In this document: piece after piece, positions 24,213 through 33,137 of the stretch
Layout of the letters: each line of letters opens with the position of its first letter
Numbering within the stretch: position 1 is the stretch's first letter
Assembly (NCBI RefSeq): GCF_018613835.1
Contig: NZ_JAGGPM010000046.1
Coordinates: 112,941-176,940 of the forward strand
Source of the DNA: Arthrobacter sp. ISL-5
Lineage (GTDB): Bacteria > Actinomycetota > Actinomycetes > Actinomycetales > Micrococcaceae
DNA length: 64,000 nt
Direction of reading: 5' to 3'
Notes under the pieces: generated by a model
What the model saw: only the letters and a program-made list of their open reading frames with translations
What the model was told of the DNA's origin: nothing
Database searches by the model: none
Program-made: the position numbers and the translations under genes

Positions 24213-25262
24213 ATGGAACTGCTGCCGACTATCTGGTTCATCGCCATCGCCGTCCTGTGGACCGGCTATCTCTTCCTCGAGGGTTTCGACCTGGGCGTGG
24301 GAATGCTGATGAAGATCTTCGCCCGCAACAACACCGAGCGCCGCGTGCTGCTCAACACGATCGGGCCGGTGTGGGACGGCAACGAAGTCTGGCTCCTGAC
24401 CGCGGGCGGCGCCACCTTCGCCGCCTTTCCGTTCTGGTACGCCTCGCTGTTCTCGGCCCTGTACCTGCCCCTCCTGGTCGTCCTGGTTGCACTGATCTTC
24501 CGCGCCGTTGCGTTTGAGTACCGCGGCAAGGTGGACACCGACCGCTGGCGCAACACGTGGGACTGGGCCATAGCCGTCGGCTCCTTCGTTGCCGCCTTCG
24601 GAGTGGGGGCCGCCCTCGCGCTGACCACAACGGGCCTGCCCCTGGACGCCAACGGGGACCGCGACGGCGGCCCGTTCTCCTGGTTCAGTGGATACGCTCT
24701 GCTCGGCGGCTTCGCGGTGGCAGCGTTCGCCCTGCTGCATGCGCTGGCTTTCCTGGCGTTGAAGACCGACGGCGATGTCCGGCACCGTGCCCGGCGCTGG
24801 TTTGTGCGGCTGCTGCCCGTCCTGCTCCTTCCGCTGGCCGGCTGGGCCGTCAGCGTCCAGCTGCTCAGCGGCGAGGCCTGGACGGTGGCAGTCCTCGCCG
24901 TCGCGGTCGTTGCGGCCGCTGTCGCCTGGTTCCAGGCCCGAAGCGGCAACGAAGGCCGGGCCTTCCTGGCAGTCGGCGTGTTCCTGCTGTGCGGTTCTGC
25001 CTCCATCTTCGGAGCAGTGTTCCCCGTGGTCCTTCCGTCAACCATTGATCCTGCGTTCAACCTGACCATCTCAAACGCCTCATCGTCCGACTACACGCTG
25101 GGCCTCATGAGCATCGTGGCGTGCGTCGGACTGCCGCTGGTCATCGCCTACCAGGCCTGGACCTACTGGGTGTTCCGCCGCAGGGTCAGCGCAAAGCACA
25201 TCCCGGACGCGCACAGCTTCCTTCCGGCGATTGCCGCCAAGGCCTTCACCAGGAATGACTAA
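24213..25262 (+). CDS. cydB: Cytochrome bd oxidase subunit II
   Basis: 349 residues, starting with the family-typical hydrophobic helix and the W-T-G-Y-L-F-L-E-G-F-D-L-G-V-G motif, then G-P-V-W-D-G-N-E-V-W near residue 50. Eight to nine membrane helices. The gene is 18 bases after cydA with GAGGATCAAGAG upstream, so co-transcribed. Confidence 0.95.
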   Translation: MELLPTIWFIAIAVLWTGYLFLEGFDLGVGMLMKIFARNNTERRVLLNTIGPVWDGNEVWLLTAGGATFAAFPFWYASLFSALYLPLLVVLVALIFRAVAFEYRGKVDTDRWRNTWDWAIAVGSFVAAFGVGAALALTTTGLPLDANGDRDGGPFSWFSGYALLGGFAVAAFALLHALAFLALKTDGDVRHRARRWFVRLLPVLLLPLAGWAVSVQLLSGEAWTVAVLAVAVVAAAVAWFQARSGNEGRAFLAVGVFLLCGSASIFGAVFPVVLPSTIDPAFNLTISNASSSDYTLGLMSIVACVGLPLVIAYQAWTYWVFRRRVSAKHIPDAHSFLPAIAAKAFTRND

Positions 25263-25268
25263 CCGGCC

Positions 25269-28200
25269 GTGAAACCGCAGTTCCCTGCAGGCCCGTCAAC
25301 ACGCCGGGCACTCTACGGCCTTGGCCTGCTCGCAGCGCTGAAGGCCCTGTCCCTGGTGCTCATGGGCCAGGCGGTCGCATCCGTCCTGGCGGGCCTCATG
25401 ATGAGGGATCCCGCGTGGGCGGACCAGCTGGGCTGGGGGGCGGCCGGCGTCCTCCTCCGCTCCCTGACGGTCTGGGCCCAAGGAGTCGCCGCACGCCGGG
25501 CAGCCCTTGGCGTCAAGGAGGAACTGCGCTCACAGCTCCTCGAAACGGCGCTCCGCAACGGTGTCCGCGAGGCGGGCCCGGCCGACGGCGGACTGGCCGT
25601 GCTCGCGACCCGGGGGCTGGATACCCTGGACAGCTACTACACCCAGTACCTTCCTGCGCTGGTGAATTGCGCCGCCATTCCGTTGCTGCTGGGCGGCCGG
25701 ATCCTTTTCGCCGACTGGGTCAGTGCCGTGGTGATCGTGCTGACGGTTCCGCTCGTGCCGGTGTTCATGGTTCTGATCGGCCGCTACACGGAGGACAAGG
25801 TCCGCGACGCGCAGGCGGCACTGTCCCGGCTCTCTGCGCACATGCTCGAGCTCGCCAAGGGGCTGCCGGTGCTGGTGGGCCTGGGCCGTGCTTCTGTCCA
25901 GCGGCGGGCCCTGGAGGAAATCTCCGAGGAGTACAGGTCGCGGACCATGGGAACCCTCCGGACCGCATTTCTCTCCGCCCTGGCCCTGGAGCTGATCGCC
26001 ACGATTTCGGTGGCAGTCGTGGCCGTCTTCATCGGCGTCCGGCTGGTCCATGGCGACATGGCCCTCGAGGCCGGCCTGCTCGCGCTGATTCTGGCGCCGG
26101 ACTGCTACCTGCCCCTCCGCGAGCTGGGAACGGCACACCACGCAAGCGACGACGGCAGGGCCGCCCTCACGGAAACAACAGCGGTGCTGGAAGCACCCGA
26201 GCAGCGGCGCCTGCAGCAAGTGCAGTCGGATCCGCCGGGGCGAGTCGGCCCCGCTGACCTGACTGTGCGGGAGCTGACCGTCAGCTATGCGGGGAGGCAG
26301 GGGCCCGCCGTCGGCCCCCTCAGCTTCTCGGCACCGGCCGGCCTGGTCACCGCGCTGCACGGCCCCAGCGGAACGGGCAAGAGCACGGTTCTTGGCGTCC
26401 TGGCCGGCACGGTCGGCTCCGGGGGAGACACCGAAGTCAGCGGCGAAGTCGGCGGCTTTGCTGCCGGGGACGTTGCCTGGGTGCCTCAGCATCCGGTCAT
26501 GGTGGCGGAGACGGTGCAGGACGAGATCCTGCTGTACCTGACAGCCAACGGCCCGGCAGCCAACGGCCCGACAGCCGCAGCGAACGCCGGGGCATCGGCC
26601 GCTGAAGTGCTGCGCTGCCTTTCGGCTGCCGGCGCAGGGCACCTGGCCGGGAAGCATCCGGCCGAACTGAGTCCCGGCGAGCTGCGCCGCGTCGCGCTTG
26701 CCCGCGGACTGGCCCGCATCGAAGCAGGCGCCACGGTGCTCCTGCTGGACGAACCCACTGCGCACCTGGACCGGGCATCAGCCAACGTGGTCCATGACGC
26801 CATCCGCGCGCTGTGCGGCCGGGCCACCGTGATCTTGGTTGCCCATGACCGCCAGACACGCGAGCTCGCCGACGAACTGGTTTCGCTCGCGGGAACGCCT
26901 CATCCTGCCAGCGCCGGCACGGGCGCAACGAGCGTCACGACCGGCCGTGCGGACTTCGCGCCCGGCATGACGGGGGCGTCGGCTGCTATTGCTGGCCCCG
27001 GCGCCGCGCAGACTGCCGCCGGCGCCCAGCTTACCGCCGTCGAGCGGGCGGGCACGCCAACGCTCCTGGGCCGGCTGCTCGCACCGGTGGGCGGCAGGTT
27101 CGCTGCCGCCGGTATCGTGGGCATCCTGGCCGCCCTCTTTGCCATAGCCCTCTCCGGCCTGTCGGGCTGGCTCATCCTGCGGGCCAGCGAACAGCCGCCC
27201 ATCCTGTACCTGCTGACGGCCATCGTGGGTGTCCGGTTCTTCGGAATCGGCCGGGCGGTCCTGCGCTACTGCGAACGGCTCCTGGTGCATGAAACCGTCT
27301 TTGCCTCACTGACCATCCTGCGGGGCACTCTCTGGGAGTCGCTGAGCCAGCGGGCACTGTCCCTCCGGCGCCTCCTGCAGGGCGGCAACGTGCTGGGTGC
27401 CATCATTGACGACGTCGACACCGTCCGGGACCTGCTGCCGCGGGTTGTCCTTCCGCCGGTCACAGCGCTGGCCGTCGCGGCGGCCGCCGCCGGCACGTCG
27501 GCCTGGATACTGCCGGCCGCCCTGCCCGCCGTTCTCGCCACGGCGGTGGCAAGCCTGGCGGCGGCACCGGCGGCCGCGCTGGTTGCGGACCGGATGTCGG
27601 CGGGGACGGAGCAGCGCTTGCGTTCCGGAGTCCTCCGCCGCATCGCCGCGGCGCTCGACGCCAGGGCCGAACTGCATGCCAACGGCGCGTCACTGCCCGT
27701 GCTCGGCGACATCCGTTCGCAGGACCGCGCAGCAACCCGCGCCGCCCAGCGCTCGGCATGGGCCGAAGGACTCGGCCAGGCCATTACGGTCGCCGCCTGC
27801 GGCGCCGGCGCGCTGGCCACTGCCGTCATGGCGGCACCACAGGTGCTGGCAGGGAACGTCGCGGCGCCGACCGTCGCCGTCGTCGTCCTGCTGCAGCTGG
27901 CGCTCGTGGAACCGTATGCGGCCATGACGACGGCGGTACGCCAGTTTCCGGCACTGCGCGCCGTGCTGCGCCGCATCGGCGAGTCCGGCGTCCTCAGCCC
28001 CGGGGGGCCGGACGCGACGACGCCCGTCAAGCCAGGCGCCCGCCCGGGCGGCCGTCCCGGCATGGAACTGGCAGGACTGTCCGCGGCGTGGCCCGGCGGC
28101 AGAACCGTCTTCAGCGGACTCTCGGCCGTCGCGGAACCTGGCCGCTGGCTTGCGGTCACAGGTCCGTCCGGTGCCGGCAAATCCACGCTGCTGGCCGTGG

Positions 28201-28727
28201 CACTCGGCTTCCTCCCGCCCACCGGGGGAGGCATCGCCGTCACCGGCACCGCGGCGTGGTGCCCCCAGGAGGCCCACCTCTTTGATTCCACGGTGCGCGG
28301 CAACCTGCTGCTCGGACGCCGGGAGCAGCAGGCCGCGGGCGGGGAGGACGCCGAACGGGACATGCAGGACGCGCTCGCTGCTGTCGGCCTCGCACCGCTC
28401 GTGGCCCGGCTGGAGAACGGCCTGGACACGCGGATCGGCCCGGGCGGCGCATTCCTCAGCGGCGGCGAACGCCAGCGGCTGGCCGTTGCCCGGACCCTGA
28501 TGACAAGGGCTGACGTGATCCTGCTCGACGAGCCCACAGCGCACCTTGACGCCGAGTCGGGCCGGGAGCTCATGGCGGACCTCCGGGCCGGACTGAGCTC
28601 CCGGACGGTGGTGCTGGTGACGCACAACCCCGCCGATATCAGCCCTCACGACGCACTTCTTGCCCTCGGCGGAGACGGCCAACCGGACGCGGACGGGGTG
28701 ATGGCGCGCTCACTTTCCGCCGGTTAG
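25269..28727 (+). CDS. cydDC: Fused CydD-CydC thiol-exporting ABC transporter
   Basis: 1152 residues: two complete half-transporters in one chain. The CydD half has membrane helices (about 10-300) and a nucleotide-binding domain with Walker A G365-P-S-G-T-G-K-S and signature L-S-P-G-E at 467-471. An Ala/Gly/Thr-rich linker (about 545-590) leads to the CydC half, with helices (about 600-880) and Walker A G965-P-S-G-A-G-K-S and signature L-S-G-G-E at 1063-1067. CydDC exports glutathione or cysteine-type reductants and is needed to assemble cytochrome bd; in mycothiol-producing actinobacteria the thiol cargo is uncertain. Fused forms are known in Streptomyces. The first signature has Pro in place of the first Gly, suggesting unequal ATP sites. 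GTG start, six bases after cydB. Confidence 0.92.
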   Translation: MKPQFPAGPSTRRALYGLGLLAALKALSLVLMGQAVASVLAGLMMRDPAWADQLGWGAAGVLLRSLTVWAQGVAARRAALGVKEELRSQLLETALRNGVREAGPADGGLAVLATRGLDTLDSYYTQYLPALVNCAAIPLLLGGRILFADWVSAVVIVLTVPLVPVFMVLIGRYTEDKVRDAQAALSRLSAHMLELAKGLPVLVGLGRASVQRRALEEISEEYRSRTMGTLRTAFLSALALELIATISVAVVAVFIGVRLVHGDMALEAGLLALILAPDCYLPLRELGTAHHASDDGRAALTETTAVLEAPEQRRLQQVQSDPPGRVGPADLTVRELTVSYAGRQGPAVGPLSFSAPAGLVTALHGPSGTGKSTVLGVLAGTVGSGGDTEVSGEVGGFAAGDVAWVPQHPVMVAETVQDEILLYLTANGPAANGPTAAANAGASAAEVLRCLSAAGAGHLAGKHPAELSPGELRRVALARGLARIEAGATVLLLDEPTAHLDRASANVVHDAIRALCGRATVILVAHDRQTRELADELVSLAGTPHPASAGTGATSVTTGRADFAPGMTGASAAIAGPGAAQTAAGAQLTAVERAGTPTLLGRLLAPVGGRFAAAGIVGILAALFAIALSGLSGWLILRASEQPPILYLLTAIVGVRFFGIGRAVLRYCERLLVHETVFASLTILRGTLWESLSQRALSLRRLLQGGNVLGAIIDDVDTVRDLLPRVVLPPVTALAVAAAAAGTSAWILPAALPAVLATAVASLAAAPAAALVADRMSAGTEQRLRSGVLRRIAAALDARAELHANGASLPVLGDIRSQDRAATRAAQRSAWAEGLGQAITVAACGAGALATAVMAAPQVLAGNVAAPTVAVVVLLQLALVEPYAAMTTAVRQFPALRAVLRRIGESGVLSPGGPDATTPVKPGARPGGRPGMELAGLSAAWPGGRTVFSGLSAVAEPGRWLAVTGPSGAGKSTLLAVALGFLPPTGGGIAVTGTAAWCPQEAHLFDSTVRGNLLLGRREQQAAGGEDAERDMQDALAAVGLAPLVARLENGLDTRIGPGGAFLSGGERQRLAVARTLMTRADVILLDEPTAHLDAESGRELMADLRAGLSSRTVVLVTHNPADISPHDALLALGGDGQPDADGVMARSLSAG

Positions 28728-28730
28728 CCT
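28725..28730 (+). promoter_or_regulatory. -10 element of a leaderless promoter (tandem GNAT gene)
   Basis: TAGCCT, partly inside the cydDC stop region, is followed by six bases and the ATG at 28737. No ribosome-binding site. Confidence 0.45.
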
Positions 28731-28736
28731 GTTGCC

Positions 28737-29729
28737 ATGACGCACAACGATGTTGCTGCCCCCTGCGCCGTTGACTATCCGGCGCTGCAGTGGCGGAACG
28801 CCGAGACCGGGGATCTCGACTCGTGGGCGGCGCTGATCGCCCGCACCGCAGCCGTGGAGAAGCCCGTGTGGTTTGAGCACCGCGCCGAACTGGAGCAGCT
28901 CATGGAGTCCCGGAACAACCCGCCCGGGCCCAACACCGTGCTGGGAATCGACCCCGGCGGAGTCCCGCGGGCGTACGCGCGCATCTCCAAGAACAAGGAC
29001 GGCGAGAAGGCGCACGGGTTCGGCTGCGTCGATCCGCAGTGGCAGCGCCGCGGCGTCGGATCCGCCCTCCTCGGGTGGCTTGAGGCCCGGACCCGGCAGC
29101 GGTTCGCCGAGGATACTGGCACCGCCCCCAAGCTCAGGATTTTCATGGAGCAAAAGCAGCAGCACCAGGCCGCGCTCCTGGCCAGGAGCGGCTACCACGT
29201 GGTCCGGTACTTCAATGAAATGCACCGGCCGCTGACAGAGCCGCTGCCCCAGGTGGTCCTGGATGCCAGCCTGGAGCTGGTGACCATGGGGCCGGAGATG
29301 AGCGAAGCCGTGCGGCTGGCGCACAACCAGGCCTTCGCCGACCACTGGGGCAGCGAGCCACGCGACGAGGAATCGTGGAGGTTTACCGTCAACGACCCCC
29401 TGGCCCGCCCCGACCTCAGCGCAGTCGTGCTGGAAGCACGCACGGGCGATGTTGCAGGCTACCAGCTGGCCAGCCACGACCCCGAGAGCGCGGCGACCCG
29501 CGGCTTCAGCGAAGGCTACACCGAGCTCTTGGGCGTGCGCCGCGAATTCCGTGGGCGGGGCATTGCGCAGGCCCTGCTGGCGGATGCGATGCGCCGGTTC
29601 GCGGACGCGGGCATGGACAAGGCGTCACTCGATGTGGACTCCGAAAACCCGACGGGTGCGCTGGCGCTGTACCTCAAGATGGGGTATCACCCAGTCAACC
29701 AGAGCATGGCCTGGGACAAGGCCCTCTGA
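28737..29729 (+). CDS. Tandem-domain GNAT acetyltransferase
   Basis: 330 residues with two GNAT folds. The first (about 10-160) has the acetyl-CoA loop Q-R-R-G-V-G-S-A-L-L near residue 100. The second (about 178-328) has F-R-G-R-G-I-A-Q-A-L-L near residue 275. Two-domain GNATs of this size include mycothiol synthase MshD, but the match is not close enough to assign that. It may act on amino groups of small molecules or antibiotics. Its start lies 10 bases after cydDC, yet the leaderless-type -10 suggests independent expression. Confidence 0.82.
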   Translation: MTHNDVAAPCAVDYPALQWRNAETGDLDSWAALIARTAAVEKPVWFEHRAELEQLMESRNNPPGPNTVLGIDPGGVPRAYARISKNKDGEKAHGFGCVDPQWQRRGVGSALLGWLEARTRQRFAEDTGTAPKLRIFMEQKQQHQAALLARSGYHVVRYFNEMHRPLTEPLPQVVLDASLELVTMGPEMSEAVRLAHNQAFADHWGSEPRDEESWRFTVNDPLARPDLSAVVLEARTGDVAGYQLASHDPESAATRGFSEGYTELLGVRREFRGRGIAQALLADAMRRFADAGMDKASLDVDSENPTGALALYLKMGYHPVNQSMAWDKAL

Positions 29730-29742
29730 AGCGAGTGCCGGA

Positions 29743-29781
29743 GCTGGCTCCACCTGCCGCGGGAGAGACCGTGGAGCCAGC
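29743..29781 (+). terminator. Terminator after the tandem GNAT gene
   Basis: An 11-bp perfect stem (29743-29753 with 29771-29781, arm GCTGGCTCCAC), 14 bases after the stop codon, followed by CCTTTA. Confidence 0.7.
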
Positions 29782-29838
29782 CCTTTACGGCAGTGTCCCC
29801 CCAAAGGCGAAGACCGTTCAAGCCGCCCCCCAAAAGGT

Positions 29839-29867
29839 TTGACAGACACTCCCATGCCAAAGACTAT
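29839..29867 (+). promoter_or_regulatory. Orphan promoter-like sequence
   Basis: TTGACA (29839-29844) and GACTAT (29862-29867) are 17 bases apart, pointing into the 12-bp repeat array with no recognisable gene behind it. A 31-codon frame at 29853-29948 would run through the first repeats. Confidence 0.3.
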
Positions 29868-29898
29868 GCACCGGCGTGGTAGCAGGCAATGGTCCGGG

Positions 29899-29968
29899 CG
29901 CAATGACTTGTTTAGTGACAGGTTTAGTGACGAATTTAGTGCTCTTTAGTGACTTGTTTGGTGACTTT
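29899..29968. repeat. Degenerate 12-bp tandem repeats, TTTAGTGAC-N3
   Basis: Units begin at 29899 (CGCAATGACTTG, most diverged), 29911, 29923, 29935 (shortened to 10 bases), 29945 and 29957 (TTTGGTGACTTT). The patch is AT-rich against a GC-rich background and lies between the GNAT terminator and the end of the DinB gene. Confidence 0.75.
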
Positions 29969-29983
29969 TTCCAGACGCGTCGG

Positions 29984-30502
29984 TCAGCCGTCGACGTCGT
30001 GGAGGTGATGGACAACGTCGTGCAGGAAATACTGCGACAGAGTCAGGACCGTGAACTCCGAGCCGTTGCTGCGGAGCCCGGTCCTGCCCCATTGCGATTC
30101 CTGCACGCGGGCGAAGGAGGCAGCCACCTGCTCGCCTTCGGCGGTGAGTTCGGCGCTCACCACGGCGGCGTCCGCGTTGGCGTAATCCTTCTCGACAGCC
30201 GTAGCGTCCTGGTCCCAGTTCTCAAACTGCGCACCGTCCTGGCTGAGCATCAGGTTCAGTCGCTGGTCGAAGAGGCTGAAGACATCGCGGACGTGGCAGG
30301 AGTACTCCAGCGCCGACCACGTCGTGTCATCGGGGCGTTCGGTGGCATCCGGCCGGCGGAGCACGGCGCGCCAGCGGGGCAGCATGTTTTCGATGCTGCC
30401 GGGAACAGTGGCCGGCGTAACAGTGGAGGCATCAAATCCGCAGTCGCTGCACGGGCGGGACAGGACCCACGTCCAGTCTTTTTCATCGGGGATGATAGGC
30501 AT
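29984..30502 (-). CDS. DinB family protein
   Basis: 172 residues forming the four-helix DinB/mycothiol-dependent fold. The likely metal ligands are His88 or thereabouts in Y-S-C-H-V-R-D-V and the C-terminal cluster H-D-V-V-H-H-L-H. In actinobacteria this superfamily includes mycothiol-dependent isomerases and S-transferases; the substrate is unknown here. It has a leaderless promoter. parC, transcribed the same way, ends 54 bases upstream. Confidence 0.8.
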   Translation of the reverse strand: MPIIPDEKDWTWVLSRPCSDCGFDASTVTPATVPGSIENMLPRWRAVLRRPDATERPDDTTWSALEYSCHVRDVFSLFDQRLNLMLSQDGAQFENWDQDATAVEKDYANADAAVVSAELTAEGEQVAASFARVQESQWGRTGLRSNGSEFTVLTLSQYFLHDVVHHLHDVDG

Positions 30503-30508
30503 GGCAGT

Positions 30509-30514
30509 AGTCTA
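30509..30514 (-). promoter_or_regulatory. -10 element of a leaderless promoter (DinB gene)
   Basis: TAGACT on the minus strand, six bases before the ATG ending at 30502; the same hexamer as before the small membrane protein gene. Confidence 0.6.
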
Positions 30515-30555
30515 GGCCCGATGCGGCAGTGCGCCGTGACGGCGCGGCGCGCCCG

Positions 30556-33081
30556 TCAGGCGGGCTGGTCCGCCGCCCAGGTCATGCTGGGCCCGATCGC
30601 CTCCACCGCCTGGGACAGCGGAATGCCGGAACCGTCGCGCCGTCCGTGCTCCTGGGGCAGGGAACGGGCAACCCCCGCGAGGGACGAGGCTTTCGCCGGG
30701 CCGTGGCCCGCCCACGCCTGCAGCAGCGTGTCTTCCCCCTTGAGGAACCGGTGCGCCCGGACCCCGCCGGTGGCGCGGCCCTTGACGGGGTATTCGGAAA
30801 AAGCCGTGACCTTCGCGGCTCCCGGCGCGGTGCCCGGAAGGGCGCCGTCGGTCCCGGAAATCGTGACGACGACGGCGGCGTCGTCACCGGGTGCGACGGC
30901 GCCGAAGAACATCACGTCGTCGTCGGGCGCGAGCTTGATGCCGGCCATGCCGCCTGCCGTCCGGCCCTGCGGCCGGACGTTGGCGGCACTGAACCGCAAC
31001 AGCTGGGCCTGCCGGGTGAGGAAGACGAGGTCGGCGTCCTCGGATCCCGCCGGGGAAACGCCCACCACGGTGTCCTTGTCCTTGAGCGCGATGACCTCCC
31101 AGTCCTCGCGGTTCAGGGGGTAGTCCGGCTGGACCCGCTTGACCACGCCCTGGGCGGTCCCGATCGCCAGCACCTCGTCCAGCGGCGCGAAGGCCACGAG
31201 GGATTCGCCCTTGAGCAATGTGATGAAGTCCCTGGCCGGCACCCCGCCTGCCAGGTTGGGCAGCCCGGACATCGGCGGCAGGACCGGCATGTCCATCACC
31301 TGGATGCGCAGCATGCGCCCCTGCGAGGTGACTGCTGCGATCTCGCCGCGGGCCGAGGTCTTGACCACGGAATGGAACACATCGTGCTTCGAGCGCGGCC
31401 CGGTTTCCGCGAGGCTGTCCTGGTTGGAGGTGCGGGCAATCTGGCCCGACGCCGTGAGGATGGCCCAGCAGGGATCGTCCGCGATTTCGAGGGCCAGCGG
31501 GGCAGCCTTGCCCTTGACGCCTGCCTTGCTCTGGACGCCGAGGGCCGCAGCTGCGACAGTGGGGGAGACGGCCTCGGATTCGAGGAGGACGGTACGCCGC
31601 GGGGTGCCGTACTTCTCCGCGATTTCCGCCAGTTCGCCGGAGACCAGCTCGCGGAGCAGTTCGTCGGAAGCGAGGATGGCTTCGAGTTCCTCGATCTCCC
31701 GGCGGAGCTGGTCCTGCTCCTTTTCGAGTTCGATCCGGGAGTATTTGGTCAGCTGGCGGAGCCGGAGCTCCAGGATGTAGTTGGCCTGGATCTCGGAGAG
31801 GTCATAGATGGACATCAGCCGTTCCCGGGCCGCCGACGCCTCGTCGGAGGACCGGATGATCTGGATGACCTCATCGATGTCCACGATGGCAATGAGGAGG
31901 CCCTCCACCAGGTGCAGGCGGTCCTTCTTCTTGCCGAGCCGGAAGGCCGTCCGGCGCCGCACCACGTCGATCCGGTGGTCCACGTAGACGGTCAGCAGCT
32001 TGAGCAGGCCAAGGGTCTGCGGCTGGCCGTCCACCAGCGTGACGTTGTTGATGCCGAAGGAATCCTCCATCGGCGAGTAGCGGTAGAGCTGCTGGAGCAC
32101 CGCGTTCGGGTTGAACCCGTTCTTGAGCTCGATCACGAGGCGCAGGCCGTGCTTGCGGTCGGTGAGGTCCACGATGTCGCTGATGCCGGTGAGCTTCTTG
32201 CCGTTGACGGCGTCCTTGATCTTCTCGATCACCTTTTCCGGACCCACCATGTAGGGAAGTTCGGTGACCACCAGGCCCGTGCGGCGGGCGGAGAGCTGTT
32301 CCACCTCCACCTTGGCGCGCGTCTTGAAGGACCCGCGGCCGGTGGCGTAGGCGTCGCGGATGCCTTCCAGGCCGACAATCCGCCCGCCGGTGGGAAGGTC
32401 CGGGCCGGGGACGAACTGCATGATGTCCTGGAGCGTGGCATCGGGGTTGGCGATGAGGTGCCGCGCCGCCGAAATGACCTCCACGAGGTTGTGCGGGGCC
32501 ATGTTGGTGGCCATGCCGACGGCGATGCCCGTGGCTCCGTTGACCAGCAGGTTGGGGAACGCCGCCGGCAGGACGTCCGGCTGGGTGAGCTGGTTGTCGT
32601 AGTTCGGGACGAAGTCCACCACGTCTTCGTCGAGATGGTCCGTCAGCGTGAGCGCTGCGGCCGCGAGGCGGGCCTCCGTGTAGCGCGGCGCGGCCGGGCC
32701 GTCGTCGAGCGATCCGAAGTTGCCGTGGCCATCGATCAGCGGAAGCCGCAGCGAGAAGTCCTGGGCCATGCGGACCATGGCATCGTAGATGGCGGTGTCA
32801 CCGTGCGGGTGGAGCTTGCCCATGACTTCGCCCACCACGCGGGCGCTCTTGACGTGGCCCCGGTCCGGCCGCAGGCCCATCTCGCTCATCATGTACAGAA
32901 TGCGCCGCTGGACCGGCTTGAGGCCGTCCCGGGCGTCGGGCAGGGCCCGTGAGTAGATGACCGAATAGGCGTACTCGAGGAACGAGCCTTCCATCTCGGA
33001 AGTAACGTCTATGTCAACGATGTTTTCGACGTAGTCCTGGACGGTTTCCCCTGCGGGGGCTGAATTTTGGCGGCGGGCCAT
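30556..33081 (-). CDS. parC: DNA topoisomerase IV subunit A
   Basis: 841 residues. The winged-helix breakage-reunion domain carries the DNA-linking Tyr134 in A-P-R-Y-T, and the quinolone-resistance segment H-P-H-G-D-T-A-I-Y-D spans residues 91-100 (Thr96 and Asp100 at the positions of E. coli GyrA Ser83 and Asp87). Tower and coiled-coil regions follow, then a beta-pinwheel C-terminal domain (about 520-820) with weak blade repeats. It lacks the canonical GyrA-box Q-R-R-G-G-K-G as far as I can see, which fits topoisomerase IV. The partner subunit parE lies 10 kb away on the other strand. Confidence 0.92.
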   Translation of the reverse strand: MARRQNSAPAGETVQDYVENIVDIDVTSEMEGSFLEYAYSVIYSRALPDARDGLKPVQRRILYMMSEMGLRPDRGHVKSARVVGEVMGKLHPHGDTAIYDAMVRMAQDFSLRLPLIDGHGNFGSLDDGPAAPRYTEARLAAAALTLTDHLDEDVVDFVPNYDNQLTQPDVLPAAFPNLLVNGATGIAVGMATNMAPHNLVEVISAARHLIANPDATLQDIMQFVPGPDLPTGGRIVGLEGIRDAYATGRGSFKTRAKVEVEQLSARRTGLVVTELPYMVGPEKVIEKIKDAVNGKKLTGISDIVDLTDRKHGLRLVIELKNGFNPNAVLQQLYRYSPMEDSFGINNVTLVDGQPQTLGLLKLLTVYVDHRIDVVRRRTAFRLGKKKDRLHLVEGLLIAIVDIDEVIQIIRSSDEASAARERLMSIYDLSEIQANYILELRLRQLTKYSRIELEKEQDQLRREIEELEAILASDELLRELVSGELAEIAEKYGTPRRTVLLESEAVSPTVAAAALGVQSKAGVKGKAAPLALEIADDPCWAILTASGQIARTSNQDSLAETGPRSKHDVFHSVVKTSARGEIAAVTSQGRMLRIQVMDMPVLPPMSGLPNLAGGVPARDFITLLKGESLVAFAPLDEVLAIGTAQGVVKRVQPDYPLNREDWEVIALKDKDTVVGVSPAGSEDADLVFLTRQAQLLRFSAANVRPQGRTAGGMAGIKLAPDDDVMFFGAVAPGDDAAVVVTISGTDGALPGTAPGAAKVTAFSEYPVKGRATGGVRAHRFLKGEDTLLQAWAGHGPAKASSLAGVARSLPQEHGRRDGSGIPLSQAVEAIGPSMTWAADQPA

Positions 33082-33125
33082 GGGGCTGGTAAATCCTTTT
33101 TGGGGTGCACTTCGGGAGTCTTGGC

Positions 33126-33131
33126 TAGGCT
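33126..33131 (+). promoter_or_regulatory. -10 element of a leaderless promoter (GNAT/acyl-CoA synthetase fusion)
   Basis: TAGGCT is followed by six bases and the ATG at 33138. Confidence 0.6.
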
Positions 33132-33137
33132 AAGCCT

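Noticed and set aside
22452..24785. 777-codon open frame on the minus strand
   Set aside because: It is antisense to cydA and part of cydB, lacks recognisable motifs and reflects the high GC content at codon position three.
29853..29948. 31-codon frame through the 12-bp repeats (ends F-S-D-R-F-S-D-E-F-S-A-L)
   Set aside because: Its repetitive end is a by-product of the DNA repeat, it has no ribosome-binding site and the promoter ahead is weak.
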